From NCBI RefSeq assembly GCF_016918015.1, contig NZ_JAERMK010000009.1, positions 62,001-126,000 of the forward strand: DNA of 64,000 bases. Direction: 5' to 3'. This stretch comes from Glycomyces sp. YM15. GTDB taxonomy: Bacteria > Actinomycetota > Actinomycetes > Mycobacteriales > Micromonosporaceae. A program made the translations under genes and the position numbers. This document shows positions 49,743-58,835 of this stretch, one piece after another (the first letter of the stretch is position 1; every line of letters starts with the position of its first letter). The notes beneath the pieces were generated by a model, which saw only the letters and a program-made list of their open reading frames with translations, searched no databases and was not told the DNA's origin.

Positions 49743-50672
49743 TCAGAGCCAGGCCCAGCACACCGTGTAGGCGTGCTCGGGGAAGTCGGCGCTCCGCCAG
49801 GTTGCCCAGCCATAGCCGTCGCAGAAGCCGGTGGCGTCGTACTCCCCGGTGCGGCCGACCACGTAGGCGTTCGACTGGGAGCAGTCGGCGAACTCGAAGG
49901 TCAGGTCGTCGTCGGGGCCGCTCGCGTAAAGGCAGGTGTCGACCTCCGCGTAGCCGATGTCGTCGGAGTACACCATCCGCATGCACAGCAGCATGTCCTG
50001 GTCGTCGATGTACCCGGGGAAGTCGAGCGACCCGTTGTAGTACTCCCACTCGGCGCAGGAGTTCGAGTCCTCGCCACCCCAGAGGCGTTCGAGCACTTGG
50101 TACTTGCCCGCGGAGCAGTCGGCGATCACGTACGCGTCGCCGCCGCGGCCCACGCACTCGCCGGCCTCCGCCCAGTAGGCCTCGCCCCATGGGTGCAGGT
50201 AGCTCAGGCACAGCACCGAGCCCGATCCGGGCGCGTACCCGAAGGACGAGCGGTGGACGCCGTCGCAGTCGTCGGGGTCGTCGCCGCCGTAGACCTCGAC
50301 GACCTCGAACGCGCCGGGGTCGCAGCCGGAGGACTCCAGGTCGAACTCGTCGGTGGTGCCCGCGTTCCAGAAGCAGTCGCCCTCTTCGGCGACGTCGACC
50401 GGGTCGGTCGTGGGGTCCTCGGAAGGCGGGTCCGGACTGGGCGTCCAGGCCGGGCCGTCGCCGTTGGCCGGTTCGTAGGAGTACGACGGCGTCGGCCCGT
50501 CGGATGAAGGCGTGTCCGGGGGCCGATCGTGGCCGCCGAACTGGAATATCAGGCCGAGGACGGCCATGACGAGCCCGGCCAGGACTTCGATGACGACGGC
50601 CGCGCCCACCTTGTCGAACAATCGCGAACCGAGGTCGCCGGAGGTTTTCGTGTCAGTCGAGGAGTCGGTCAT
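49743..50672 (-). CDS. Membrane-anchored protein with three LppU-like repeats
   Basis: 309 residues from ATG 50672. The frame extends upstream with no features. Residues about 22-45 are one membrane helix (AAVVIEVLAGLVMAVLGLIF). An acidic Pro/Ser/Asp stalk then precedes three repeats of about 60-70 residues. Each begins with a Cys (EGDCFWNAG, EAGECVGRGG, VDTCLYASG), has a second Cys before V.E or VVG, and ends with a C-terminal Cys-aromatic strand (LCLSYL, LLCMRMV, VCWAWL). This Cys pattern is that of LppU/SCO3897-type extracellular domains. About 14 Cys are present, so disulfides are likely. Function unknown. Confidence 0.75.
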   Translation of the reverse strand: MTDSSTDTKTSGDLGSRLFDKVGAAVVIEVLAGLVMAVLGLIFQFGGHDRPPDTPSSDGPTPSYSYEPANGDGPAWTPSPDPPSEDPTTDPVDVAEEGDCFWNAGTTDEFDLESSGCDPGAFEVVEVYGGDDPDDCDGVHRSSFGYAPGSGSVLCLSYLHPWGEAYWAEAGECVGRGGDAYVIADCSAGKYQVLERLWGGEDSNSCAEWEYYNGSLDFPGYIDDQDMLLCMRMVYSDDIGYAEVDTCLYASGPDDDLTFEFADCSQSNAYVVGRTGEYDATGFCDGYGWATWRSADFPEHAYTVCWAWL

Positions 50673-50753
50673 GAGGGTCTCGCAATCTTCCCCGCCCCAC
50701 CGGCGGGAGGGACGGTGCGGCACGGCGATGTCGGACGCCGCGCCGCACCGGGC

Positions 50754-51821
50754 TTACGGGTGTTCGAGATCGTCCATGATCAGCGAAACGAAGTGATGCA
50801 TGTCGGCCCTGAGACAGGGCAGTTGCGCATGCTTTCCGGTGCATCCGGGGGCCCACGAGGAGCCGTCGCCGTAGTCGAGGAAGTCGTACGGTATGCCCGC
50901 GGCGTCGAGGTAGTCGGAGGTCACCAGGGCCATCACGCGGGCGCGGTGCTCCACGACCGCTTGGACCGGGTTCACCGTGAGGTCGCCGCCGTTCCCGACG
51001 TACAGCGCGACGCCCATGCCGCGCAAGGAATCGACGTGCTGTGCCGGGCTCAGGCGGTTCCAGGTGCCGTCGAACGGCCAGATCGGGGTCCCGAAGACCG
51101 CGTCGAGCGCGACCGTCGGGGTCCCGTAGGCCGCCAGTTGCGTCGAACCCAGCACCGCGGCCCGCATCTCCTGGTTGAGCAGGTCGAGCCCTCCGGAGAA
51201 GCTGCCGACGTAGCTGAACAGGTCGGGCCGCCGCTCGGCGTACCCGAAGGCGCCGAGGCCGCCCATCGAGTGGCCCGAGATCGCCCGGCCCTCCCTGGCG
51301 TCGATCGTCGCCAGGTTCGCGTCGATGAACGGGATGAGCTGCTCCAGGTGGAACGTCTCCCAGTTCTGGACGCCGAGGGCGCCTGGGTAGACCCAGTCCG
51401 TGTACCAGCCGCGGCCGCCGCCGTTGGGGGCCACGGTGATCACCGGCTCCCCGGCAGTGGCGTCCTCGACGACGTCCCTGAGCCACACGGCGTTCGGGTA
51501 GTCGCCGCCGCCGTGGAGCGTGTAGTGGACGGGATACTCGGTGCCGCCGTCGTACCTCTCGGGGAGGGTCACCATGACGACGTGCTCGCCCGAGACCTGG
51601 CCCGGCATCACCGGGTACGCCGGGACCTCCTCGGTGCCCACCGTGAAGGTGAAGGTGCGTTCGGACCCGTCGGCCCACGCCGGCTGGTCGATCACGGTCA
51701 GCCCGTGGGCATCCGCGAACTCCGGCGGCATCTGGGCCGCGTTCGCCGCGGGGACCGCGACGCCCCCTGCCGCCGCCACGCCCACGAGCGCGACGGCCAG
51801 GATCATCGCCCTGCGGATCAT
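50754..51821 (-). CDS. Secreted alpha/beta-hydrolase esterase (esterase D / antigen-85-like)
   Basis: 355 residues. ATG at 51821 overlaps the stop of the serine-hydrolase gene as ATGA and has GGAGG seven nt upstream. MIRRAMILAVALVGVAAAGG starts a Sec signal peptide (cleavage near residue 28, ANA-AQ). The catalytic Ser lies in ISGHSMGGLGAFGY (about 167-180), and a C-terminal His in RADMHHFVSL. The oxyanion region is LHGGGDYPNA. The fold is that of esterase D, which includes mycolyltransferases, but mycolyl activity is not implied. It acts outside the cell with the neighbouring beta-lactamase-like protein. Confidence 0.88.
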   Translation of the reverse strand: MIRRAMILAVALVGVAAAGGVAVPAANAAQMPPEFADAHGLTVIDQPAWADGSERTFTFTVGTEEVPAYPVMPGQVSGEHVVMVTLPERYDGGTEYPVHYTLHGGGDYPNAVWLRDVVEDATAGEPVITVAPNGGGRGWYTDWVYPGALGVQNWETFHLEQLIPFIDANLATIDAREGRAISGHSMGGLGAFGYAERRPDLFSYVGSFSGGLDLLNQEMRAAVLGSTQLAAYGTPTVALDAVFGTPIWPFDGTWNRLSPAQHVDSLRGMGVALYVGNGGDLTVNPVQAVVEHRARVMALVTSDYLDAAGIPYDFLDYGDGSSWAPGCTGKHAQLPCLRADMHHFVSLIMDDLEHP

Positions 51822-52936
51822 GACGCGGCCTCCTCGCAGAGCGCGGCGTCGAGCAGGTCGACGCGGCTCAGGGTCGGCTCGCTCGAGGCCCACGCGTTGG
51901 TCACCATGGAGGCGAAGCGGCCGTCCTCGGTGACCATCGTGATCGAGGAGGTGCCGGTCGGGATGTTCCCGGCGTGGCCCCACGCCTCGCCGCCGCACGA
52001 GAGCTCCCAGCGCATGAAGCCGAGGCCGTAGTCCGCGCCGTACGCGGTGGACGGCACGGTCGTCCGCATCTCGGCGAGCGACGCCGGCGACACGACCTCG
52101 CCGGCCAGGAGCGCCCGGTCGAACGCGACGATGTCGCGCAGGGTCGAGGTCATCGCACCGGCCGGGCCGTAGACCGACATGTCCTGGTTGGAGGTCACGT
52201 CGATCCAGAGGAAGAACGGGCCGAGGCGGCCGCCGGAGTAGCCGGGGAGGTACGGGCTCGGGAGCGTCCCGTCGTCGGGGACGGGGTACGAGGTCCCGGT
52301 CAGCCCGAGCGGTTCGATGATCCTGCCGGTGATCGCCTCGCCGACCGTCTGCCCGGTCAGCTCCTCGATCAGCAGGCCCGCCAGGAAGTAGTTGACGTTC
52401 GAGTAACCCCAGCCCGTGCCGGGCGCGAACTGGGGCGGCTGGGCCAGGCCCGCGCGGACCAGTTCCTGGAGGGTGTAGCTCCCGTCCGGCTCGGCCGTGG
52501 CGCCGACGGCGTCGCGCGCGATTCCACTGGTGTGACGGAGGATCTGGCGCACCGAGATGGCGTCCCCGTCGTAGTCGGCGTTGTCGACCACGCCCGGCAG
52601 GTACCGCCCGATCGGGGCGCCGAGGTCCACCAAGCCCTCGTCGACCAGTTGCAGGACTACCGCGGCGGTGAACGTCTTGGTCTGGCTCGCGATGCGGAAG
52701 TGGTCGTCCGCAGTGAGCGCGCGGTTCTGGAAGATCGTCGCCGTGCCGCTGCTCAGCGTCCAGGAGCCGGTCACGTCACCGGCGTAGAGGCCCGCGCCCG
52801 GACCGGCCTGGCTCCGGTACTGGTCGAGCAGGGCCTGGATATCGGCGTGGTCCTGTGCCTGCGCCCGTGCGGCCGGCAGCACCACCGCGATCGCGAGTGC
52901 GACCGCCGCGAGCCACCGCATGCATTTCCCTGTCAT
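51818..52936 (-). CDS. Secreted serine hydrolase, beta-lactamase/DD-peptidase family (class C-like)
   Basis: 372 residues from ATG 52936, which has GGAGG eight nt upstream. A Sec signal peptide (MRWLAAVALAIAVVLPAARA) follows a short lead. The active-site motifs are complete: SQTK (in RIASQTKTF), YSN (GWGYSNVNYF) and HAG (AWGHAGNIP). Family members include D-Ala-D-Ala carboxypeptidases, esterases and class C beta-lactamases, which cannot be told apart here. It is coupled with the downstream esterase (ATGA). Confidence 0.88.
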   Translation of the reverse strand: MTGKCMRWLAAVALAIAVVLPAARAQAQDHADIQALLDQYRSQAGPGAGLYAGDVTGSWTLSSGTATIFQNRALTADDHFRIASQTKTFTAAVVLQLVDEGLVDLGAPIGRYLPGVVDNADYDGDAISVRQILRHTSGIARDAVGATAEPDGSYTLQELVRAGLAQPPQFAPGTGWGYSNVNYFLAGLLIEELTGQTVGEAITGRIIEPLGLTGTSYPVPDDGTLPSPYLPGYSGGRLGPFFLWIDVTSNQDMSVYGPAGAMTSTLRDIVAFDRALLAGEVVSPASLAEMRTTVPSTAYGADYGLGFMRWELSCGGEAWGHAGNIPTGTSSITMVTEDGRFASMVTNAWASSEPTLSRVDLLDAALCEEAAS

Positions 52937-53112
52937 GTCGGCTCCCTCCTTGACCGCGGACCGCCGGCGCCCTTGCGACCCCGGCCGTTCCGCGCCTGCC
53001 CGCCGGATCTCGGCGGTGTGGACCTCTCGATCGTCGCGTCGAGCCATCGTGGAGGCCAGGATCCTCAGCCGGTCATCGATCGGTCATTCATGTCCGACGC
53101 CGCTGGCTGCGG

Positions 53113-55359
53113 CTATGCGGCCCCGGAGCGGTCGCCGGACAGGTGGCGCTGGAGTCGCGCGTGGCGGAACTGGTAGACGACGCCGGCCCGGCGAAGCACG
53201 CCGCGCTGGTAGGCGTCGTCCAGGAAGGCGGGCACCGCCCACGGCAGGCGGCCGGTGAGCGGCAGCCAGAGGCGGCCGAAGACCAGCCACCGGCCCCACA
53301 CCGTCAGGGCGAGCACGTACCCGATCGGGCCCATGGTCGCGGCGTACGCGCCGATGAGGAGTCCGAACGCGAAGTCCCAGCGCCATTCCCCGAACACCGG
53401 CGGGAGGGCTTGCAGCACTTGGACCACGGCCCAGCCGGTGCCGGGGACGACGACGGCGAGGACGGGCGCGAAGACGACGGCCTGCGCGAGGGCCGTTCGG
53501 CGACAGGCCCGGAGGAGGTCGACGGGGCTGTGCACGGACTCGAAGTCCATGGGCCGCTCCCACAGCGACAGGAGGACGTAGGTGGTCCCGGTCGAGAGGC
53601 CGACCGAGCCGCCGAAGGCGACCACATCGGCGGTCAGGATCGTGGCCACGAAGCCGGGCGGCAGGTCGAAGACGAAGCCCTGCACGAGGTCGCGGGCGCC
53701 GATCGCGGCCGCGGCGAGAAGGAACCCGGCGGTGAAGCCGATCCTGAACCGCCGCCCGAGATGTCTGCGTCCGCCGGTGCGCGCGCCGCGGAACCGGATC
53801 TGGACGCCGGAGGGCGCGAGCGCGCGGCCGTCGCGCCCGGCGAGGAGCGTGTGCGCGATGGCGAAGGCCGTGCCCGCGGCGAGGTCGACGGCGGCGATCA
53901 AGGCGATGTCGAGCGCACCGAAGCCCGACAGGAGGCCGACCGCGACCGTGTCGAGCACGGTGAACACCAACCCGACCGTCAGCGCCATCACCGCGGCACG
54001 GGCGAGCCGGTGCATGGAGGTCCCCAGCTCCCACCAGGCGAGGTCGTGGCTACCGAGCCGTTCGAGGTGACGGGCGAGACGGCCGAGCCAGTGCCGAGCG
54101 CGATCGGGTTCGAAGCGGCGCCCCTCGGTGCTGCGGCGGTAGGCGGCAGGGACGAGCTGCTCCATCAGGTGCGTCTCGATCGACCCGGGGGTGGGGAACC
54201 GGCGCGGTTCGATGAGCTCGGCCGGGTCGCGGTTCGGCGTGCCGCCGTATACGGTCCGGGCCAGGGTGAGCATGAGCGGGGTCGCGAGCGCCGCGGCGAC
54301 CGCTTCGCCCGCGGGCGTGCGGGGCTCGCGGCGCATCTCGTCGAGGACCGGCTGCCACAGCGGGACTCCCTGGTCGGACTTGCGAGCGGTGAGCCGCAGG
54401 AACTCGGCGAGGTCGTCGAGGCCGAGCTGCTCGAGTTCGACGCAGGGGGCGCCGGTGAGCGGCTTCGTCGCGTCCACGGCGGCCCGGTACTCCTCGGTGC
54501 GGCTCGTCAGCACCAGCGGCATTCGCGACGCGTCGTCGAGCCGCGCGAGCGCGTCGGTTTGGAGGCCGGGGGCGATCTCGTCGAAGCCGTCGAGGATCGG
54601 GAGGATGAGGTCGTGCTCGACGAGGGCGGCGGCGAGCGTGGTCCCGTCGGGGAACGGCGCACCGAGGCCAGGGTGGTCGCGCAGGATGCGGGCGGTGATC
54701 CAGGCGCGCAGGTCGGTCCCGGGGTGCCACGACTCCAGGCCGAGGATCACCGGGACAGCGCCGTCGTCCTCTCGGATGTCCAAGAGTCCCATGGCGAGCC
54801 GCATCGCGAGGACGGTCTTGCCCGATCCGGCTTCGCCGGTGACGACGAGACGACGGGAGGGGACGCCGCGGTAGACGTCGACGACCTGTTCCAGGCGCGC
54901 GTCCAGGTCCATGGGGCGCGGCGCCTCGCCGGTCGCGGCGAAGACGTTCTCCCAATGGTCGGACAGGTGCTCAGCGGTGCGCCAACCTACCGGCAGCGGC
55001 GCGATGTGGACCTTGCGCTGCTCCTCCTCGCGCCGCCAGCGCGGTATCAGCTCGCCGGCGAGCTGCTTGGCCGCCTCCACGAGCCGAGCGTCGAACTGCC
55101 CCAGTGGCGCACCGGCGGGCGGTTCGGCACGATGGACCGGGAACCCGGCTGCCGCCGACAGCTCGGTCACCTCGTGCGGTGCCAGATCCAACGCGCGGGC
55201 GAGGAGTTCAACGGTGTCGGCCTTCGGGGTGCTGCGCGCGTTGGCCTCATACCGGCCGATCGTGCGAACGGCTACCCCAGCCTTATCGGCCAGCTGCTGC
55301 TGTGTGAGATTCGCACGCTCCCGCAGATCTCGCAGCATTAAACCGAAAGGGGTAGGCAC
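53113..55359 (-). CDS. XRE-NACHT NTPase with C-terminal membrane domain
   Basis: 748 residues. An XRE helix-turn-helix (about 6-65, LRERANLTQQQLADKAGVAV, then RTIGRYEAN) is followed by a NACHT NTPase module: Walker A GEAGSGKTVLA (Lys181), Walker B ILPILDGFDEIAPG (253-265, Asp260/Glu261), sensor-1 LVLTSRTEEYR and a helical part to about 440. Residues about 450-720 carry six to eight membrane helices. NACHT proteins are STAND NTPases that oligomerise on sensing a ligand. The bacterial ones (bNACHT) act in anti-phage defence or in regulation. GTG at 55359 lies 6 nt behind a perfect-looking TATGAT, so the mRNA is probably leaderless. No adjacent effector is seen. Confidence 0.85.
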   Translation of the reverse strand: MPTPFGLMLRDLRERANLTQQQLADKAGVAVRTIGRYEANARSTPKADTVELLARALDLAPHEVTELSAAAGFPVHRAEPPAGAPLGQFDARLVEAAKQLAGELIPRWRREEEQRKVHIAPLPVGWRTAEHLSDHWENVFAATGEAPRPMDLDARLEQVVDVYRGVPSRRLVVTGEAGSGKTVLAMRLAMGLLDIREDDGAVPVILGLESWHPGTDLRAWITARILRDHPGLGAPFPDGTTLAAALVEHDLILPILDGFDEIAPGLQTDALARLDDASRMPLVLTSRTEEYRAAVDATKPLTGAPCVELEQLGLDDLAEFLRLTARKSDQGVPLWQPVLDEMRREPRTPAGEAVAAALATPLMLTLARTVYGGTPNRDPAELIEPRRFPTPGSIETHLMEQLVPAAYRRSTEGRRFEPDRARHWLGRLARHLERLGSHDLAWWELGTSMHRLARAAVMALTVGLVFTVLDTVAVGLLSGFGALDIALIAAVDLAAGTAFAIAHTLLAGRDGRALAPSGVQIRFRGARTGGRRHLGRRFRIGFTAGFLLAAAAIGARDLVQGFVFDLPPGFVATILTADVVAFGGSVGLSTGTTYVLLSLWERPMDFESVHSPVDLLRACRRTALAQAVVFAPVLAVVVPGTGWAVVQVLQALPPVFGEWRWDFAFGLLIGAYAATMGPIGYVLALTVWGRWLVFGRLWLPLTGRLPWAVPAFLDDAYQRGVLRRAGVVYQFRHARLQRHLSGDRSGAA

Positions 55360-55365
55360 CGGACA

Positions 55366-55371
55366 ATCATA
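55366..55371 (-). promoter_or_regulatory. -10 element for a leaderless NACHT transcript
   Basis: TATGAT on the minus strand with exactly six nt before the GTG start, so transcription should begin at the start codon. There is no ribosome-binding site upstream. Confidence 0.55.
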
Positions 55372-55553
55372 CGGTCACAGCCGTTCCCCGCTCTCCGAGG
55401 TGGCACACCACGGGCCTGGAAATCGCCGTGCATGCAGAGGGGAAAGCACCCGGGCGGCGCCTCGGCCGCGATGGCGGGGGCGAGCCGTGATCGGCCGCAC
55501 CGAAGACCTCCTGCGCCCGCTCGCGGCGCGGGCAGCCGGTGCAGGTTAGAACG

Positions 55554-55916
55554 GTGAGTACCGATACGAGGTTCCCTCAATCCGTGTACGGGACCGGCAG
55601 CGAGCCCGATCCCCGGTTCAGCCTCGCCAACGAGCGCACCTACCTCGCGTGGGTGCGCACCTCCCTGGCGCTGTTCGCGGCCGGGGTCGCACTGGAAGCG
55701 CTCGAGGTGCCGGTCGCGCCCGGGTTCCGGGCCGGCTCGGCGGCGGTGTTCGTGGGTCTCGGCTTCATAGCCGCCGTCCAGTCGTGGGTCGGTTGGATGC
55801 GCACCGAGCGCGCGCTCCGCGAGGGCCGAAGCCTGCCCGGCAGCTCGATCGGCATCGTCGTCGTGTCGGGGGTCGCGGTGGGAATGCTGCTCCTCGTCGC
55901 GGGGATGTTCGTGTGA
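55554..55916 (+). CDS. DUF202 (YidH-like) membrane protein, first of a pair
   Basis: 120 residues from GTG 55554. A GTG at 55539 would add five residues. DUF202 signature FSLANERTYLAWVRTSLALF at about 24-43, then three membrane helices (GSAAVFVGLGFIAAVQSWVG, SSIGIVVVSGVAVGMLLLVA). Its last codon overlaps the start of the second DUF202 gene. YidH-type proteins are small inner-membrane proteins of unknown function, usually paired as here. Confidence 0.88.
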   Translation: MSTDTRFPQSVYGTGSEPDPRFSLANERTYLAWVRTSLALFAAGVALEALEVPVAPGFRAGSAAVFVGLGFIAAVQSWVGWMRTERALREGRSLPGSSIGIVVVSGVAVGMLLLVAGMFV

Positions 55917-56242
55917 GTGACGCACCCTTCGACCCCGGCCTGCAGCCGGAGCGGACCCTGCTGGCCTGGAAGCGCACCTGCCTCGCGCTTGGTGTGGCCG
56001 CCGTCGTGGCCGTGCGGTTCGCGGCCGAGGCCCTCGGACCGTTCGCGGCAGTCCTCGGCGCGGTGGGAATAGCCGCGGCGCTCGCGTCCTACCTTGTGTC
56101 AGCTCGCCGGTATCGGACGGCGCAGGCTGCGCTCAAGGACACCGGTCGCATCCCGGTCGACGGGGCAGCCCTGGGACTGCTCACGGTTACCTTGCTCGTC
56201 ACCGGCGCCGGCGCCGCGATCTACCTCCTCGGAGCGAGCTGA
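55913..56242 (+). CDS. DUF202 membrane protein, second of a pair
   Basis: 109 residues. The start GTG overlaps the stop of the first DUF202 gene (GTGA). LQPERTLLAWKRTCLALGVA is the DUF202 motif, followed by three membrane helices. It probably forms a hetero-oligomer with the first partner in the membrane. The function of the pair is unknown. Confidence 0.88.
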   Translation: MSDAPFDPGLQPERTLLAWKRTCLALGVAAVVAVRFAAEALGPFAAVLGAVGIAAALASYLVSARRYRTAQAALKDTGRIPVDGAALGLLTVTLLVTGAGAAIYLLGAS

Positions 56243-56558
56243 GCCCCTGACTCGGAGCGCAGACAAGACGGCCAGTCCTGCGGACCAGCGGCTCAGAGGA
56301 GGCCGCGCCGATGAAGATGCAGCCGACCGAAATCGCTTCGCGTCCGAGCACGAGGCAGGGAATGGCGTTGGCGGCGAAGGTGACCGGCTGATGCGCGAGT
56401 TCAGAGCAGATGGACTCCCGGTGCTGTTGCGGCGGGCGCTCGGGCGGCGGCCTCATGATCGGACGGTGCGCGCAGCGCTCCGCAATGGCCCGTCAGGTTG
56501 ACCAGGTCGGGACGATTCGGGGAGCCCGCGGACCCGGATGCGTTGTTAGCCTGGGGGA
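56243..56558. other. 316-nt intergenic region
   Basis: No gene supported. Ends with the -10 element of the following gene. TTGACC at 56498-56503 is a -35-like sequence but is too far from that -10 for a standard pair. No strong hairpin after the DUF202 pair. Confidence 0.45.
56547..56552 (+). promoter_or_regulatory. -10 element before the 751-aa gene
   Basis: TAGCCT lies six nt before the ATG at 56559, a spacing that implies transcription from the start codon. The intervening GGGGGA could alternatively act as a close ribosome site. Confidence 0.4.
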
Positions 56559-58814
56559 ATGGCAGACCCCTCGCCTTCGCTCGCTTCCGTCCATGAACCG
56601 TTGAGCGCCGCGGCGACCGCCGCGATCGAAGCGTTCGCCCTTGAAGATCCCATCCCGCTCTCGGACCACCTCGCCTCGCTGAGCGTCGACGTAGAGCGGC
56701 TGTGGCGGCTGCCGCGGTGGAACGACGAGCCCGATGCCGATGAGCAGCAAGGCCGCTCAGATCGCGAAGAGCGAGAGACCGCGATCGGCGAGGCCTTGGA
56801 CGTGCTCCGCGGCGAACCGGCCGGCGCTGCGCTGCTCGCTCTGCACGTGTGGAACCTGTGCGCGGAGGAGTGGGAGCACACCTACCAGTTCGACCGCATG
56901 CTCGGCACCCTCGAATCGTTCGCTGCACTGTGGACCGCTCGGCGTACGAGTGAGCCCGATGGCGACGCCCGGGCCGCGGGCGACGCCGGCGCGGCACTGG
57001 CGCGGCTGCAGATCCTGGAGATCGAGGCCGAGGCGGCGATGTGCCGTGGCGACCTGACCCGGCAGGCCGACGCCACCGCGGACACGCTGCAAGCCGCCGA
57101 GGAACTGCTCGAAGCGAGCGCCGTGATCGGCGACCGGTTCACGTCCCTGCGCGCCTACCTCCAGACCCTGGCCGAGGCACGCATCGTCTACTACGGAGCG
57201 CTCCGGGCCGCCGTCGCGGCGGCGGCCGAGGCCCTCCGGGGGCGCGTCGACGGGCTCGGGGCCGGCGTCCAGGCCCTCGCCGAGGCCGAACGCCGCCCGG
57301 AACTCTCGCTCATCGAGCGCAGCGAGCTGCGCGCCCACCGGTTCAGCCTCGAGCGGCTCGCCGCCGCCGCCGGCGAGGAATGGCTGACGGTCGACAGTGC
57401 CGAGGTCACGTTCGTGTTCCCCTTCGGGCTCAACGGCCGCTCCCCGGTCGACGCGGTCGAAGAGCTGCGCGCCATGGACGCCCCTCCGCCGGTCGCCGGG
57501 GTCGAGTCCCGCGCCCTGCGCCGGTCCTTCCAGCTCGACGACGTCTGGGCCGGGGCCGACTACCTCGAACGCCGCTTCGAAGGCGCCGCACTGGAACTCC
57601 CCCCGGTGTGCCTGCGCCACCTCGACGGCGCGCCGATCACCGAGTTCACCGCCGAAGTCCGACTCTCGCAGCTAGGGAACCACTACCTGCGACTGGAGAC
57701 CGAGATCCACGACGCCGACCCCCACGAAACGCAGATGACGCTCTTCCGCGCCGAACGCGGGCACGGACGCATCACCGTCGAGTGCGGCCAGCGCCGGTGG
57801 GACCGCCTCGCCGACTTCGTCACCGACCTCCAGTCCGGAGTGGCCGACCTGCTCTCGGGCACCGCCCCCGCGACCGCCGCGGTCACCGCCCGCCCCGGCC
57901 GCTACCACGTCCTCGTGGCGCTCCACGAGCTCAGCGCAGGCACCGGGCCCGGAGCACCCGCGCACCAGCGCCGGCCCGTCACCTCCGGCGACGACCTACT
58001 CGGGCTCTTCGGCTCCCAAGCGGTGCTGCACCCGGTCCCCAACGGCATCGGCTCGGTCGGCGACTGGAGCCGCTACGCGATCGACCCCGCACAGCTGCTG
58101 CACGACGTCCGCAAGCGGGGCGACCTGGTCGCGGCCACGGAGAACACCACCGTCATCGCACTGTTCGGCAGCCCCAGCTTCATGATCGGGACCTACCGGA
58201 CCCTCGCGGAGTTCGTCGGCTCCCTCGACGGCCTCTTCAGCACCTGGCACGACCGCCTCGCCGCCCACCACCCCCGCGTGGTCCACCTGATCGGCGAATC
58301 GACCGATGAGCAGAGCGTCGAGGCGCTCGCCCGCTATAGCGAGCGCCTGCACCTGGAGCAGCTCTCGCTCCACGACTTCGCAACCGAGACCCGGTCGGTG
58401 CTCTCGCTCATCCACTCGCCCAACCTGGTCACCTCGCCCACCGACGCCGCGGCGCTGGCCGTCCTGCTGCGCGCCGCCGAGATCGAGCAGCAGGAGCTCG
58501 ACTTCGCCACCAAGCTCCGCGAGCTGCTCAGCGACCGGATCGAAGTACGGATCGACGCCATGGCGACCAAGCTGCAGCAGCGGATCGAGGCCGATCGAGC
58601 CCGCCAGGAACGCTTCAACCGCGGGATCGTCGACGCCCTGCTCGCGGCCATCGCGGTCTTCGGCGTCTCCGGTGTGGTGCAGATCCTCCAGGCCGCCGGG
58701 CTCACACGGCCGGGCTTCGCCGGCTGGGCCGTCGCCGGGATCCTGGTGATGGCGACCGTGTGCAGCCTGGCCGTCTTTCGATGGTCCCGGTCGGCCGGGA
58801 ACGGCCGGGAGTGA
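56559..58814 (+). CDS. Large unknown protein with C-terminal coiled coil and two membrane helices
   Basis: 751 residues. The N-terminal 270 residues are helical, Ala/Glu-rich. A middle alpha/beta part (about 280-600) contains EVTFVFPFGLNGRSPVDAVE and TTVIALFGSPSFMIGTYRTL. The end has a long coiled coil (EIEQQELDFATKLRELLSDR) and two closing membrane helices (about 685-705 and 722-742). The alpha/beta domain-coiled coil-two-helix ending resembles in layout, not in sequence motif, the CorA-type magnesium channel superfamily. No GMN motif is present. No family is recognised. Downstream GNAT gene starts 21 nt later. Confidence 0.75.
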   Translation: MADPSPSLASVHEPLSAAATAAIEAFALEDPIPLSDHLASLSVDVERLWRLPRWNDEPDADEQQGRSDREERETAIGEALDVLRGEPAGAALLALHVWNLCAEEWEHTYQFDRMLGTLESFAALWTARRTSEPDGDARAAGDAGAALARLQILEIEAEAAMCRGDLTRQADATADTLQAAEELLEASAVIGDRFTSLRAYLQTLAEARIVYYGALRAAVAAAAEALRGRVDGLGAGVQALAEAERRPELSLIERSELRAHRFSLERLAAAAGEEWLTVDSAEVTFVFPFGLNGRSPVDAVEELRAMDAPPPVAGVESRALRRSFQLDDVWAGADYLERRFEGAALELPPVCLRHLDGAPITEFTAEVRLSQLGNHYLRLETEIHDADPHETQMTLFRAERGHGRITVECGQRRWDRLADFVTDLQSGVADLLSGTAPATAAVTARPGRYHVLVALHELSAGTGPGAPAHQRRPVTSGDDLLGLFGSQAVLHPVPNGIGSVGDWSRYAIDPAQLLHDVRKRGDLVAATENTTVIALFGSPSFMIGTYRTLAEFVGSLDGLFSTWHDRLAAHHPRVVHLIGESTDEQSVEALARYSERLHLEQLSLHDFATETRSVLSLIHSPNLVTSPTDAAALAVLLRAAEIEQQELDFATKLRELLSDRIEVRIDAMATKLQQRIEADRARQERFNRGIVDALLAAIAVFGVSGVVQILQAAGLTRPGFAGWAVAGILVMATVCSLAVFRWSRSAGNGRE

Positions 58815-58835
58815 ACCCGGTGCGAGAATGCAGTC

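Noticed and set aside
51818-52936. Calling the serine hydrolase a beta-lactamase resistance gene
   Set aside because: Motifs are shared by DD-peptidases and esterases. Nothing in the sequence specifies beta-lactam hydrolysis.
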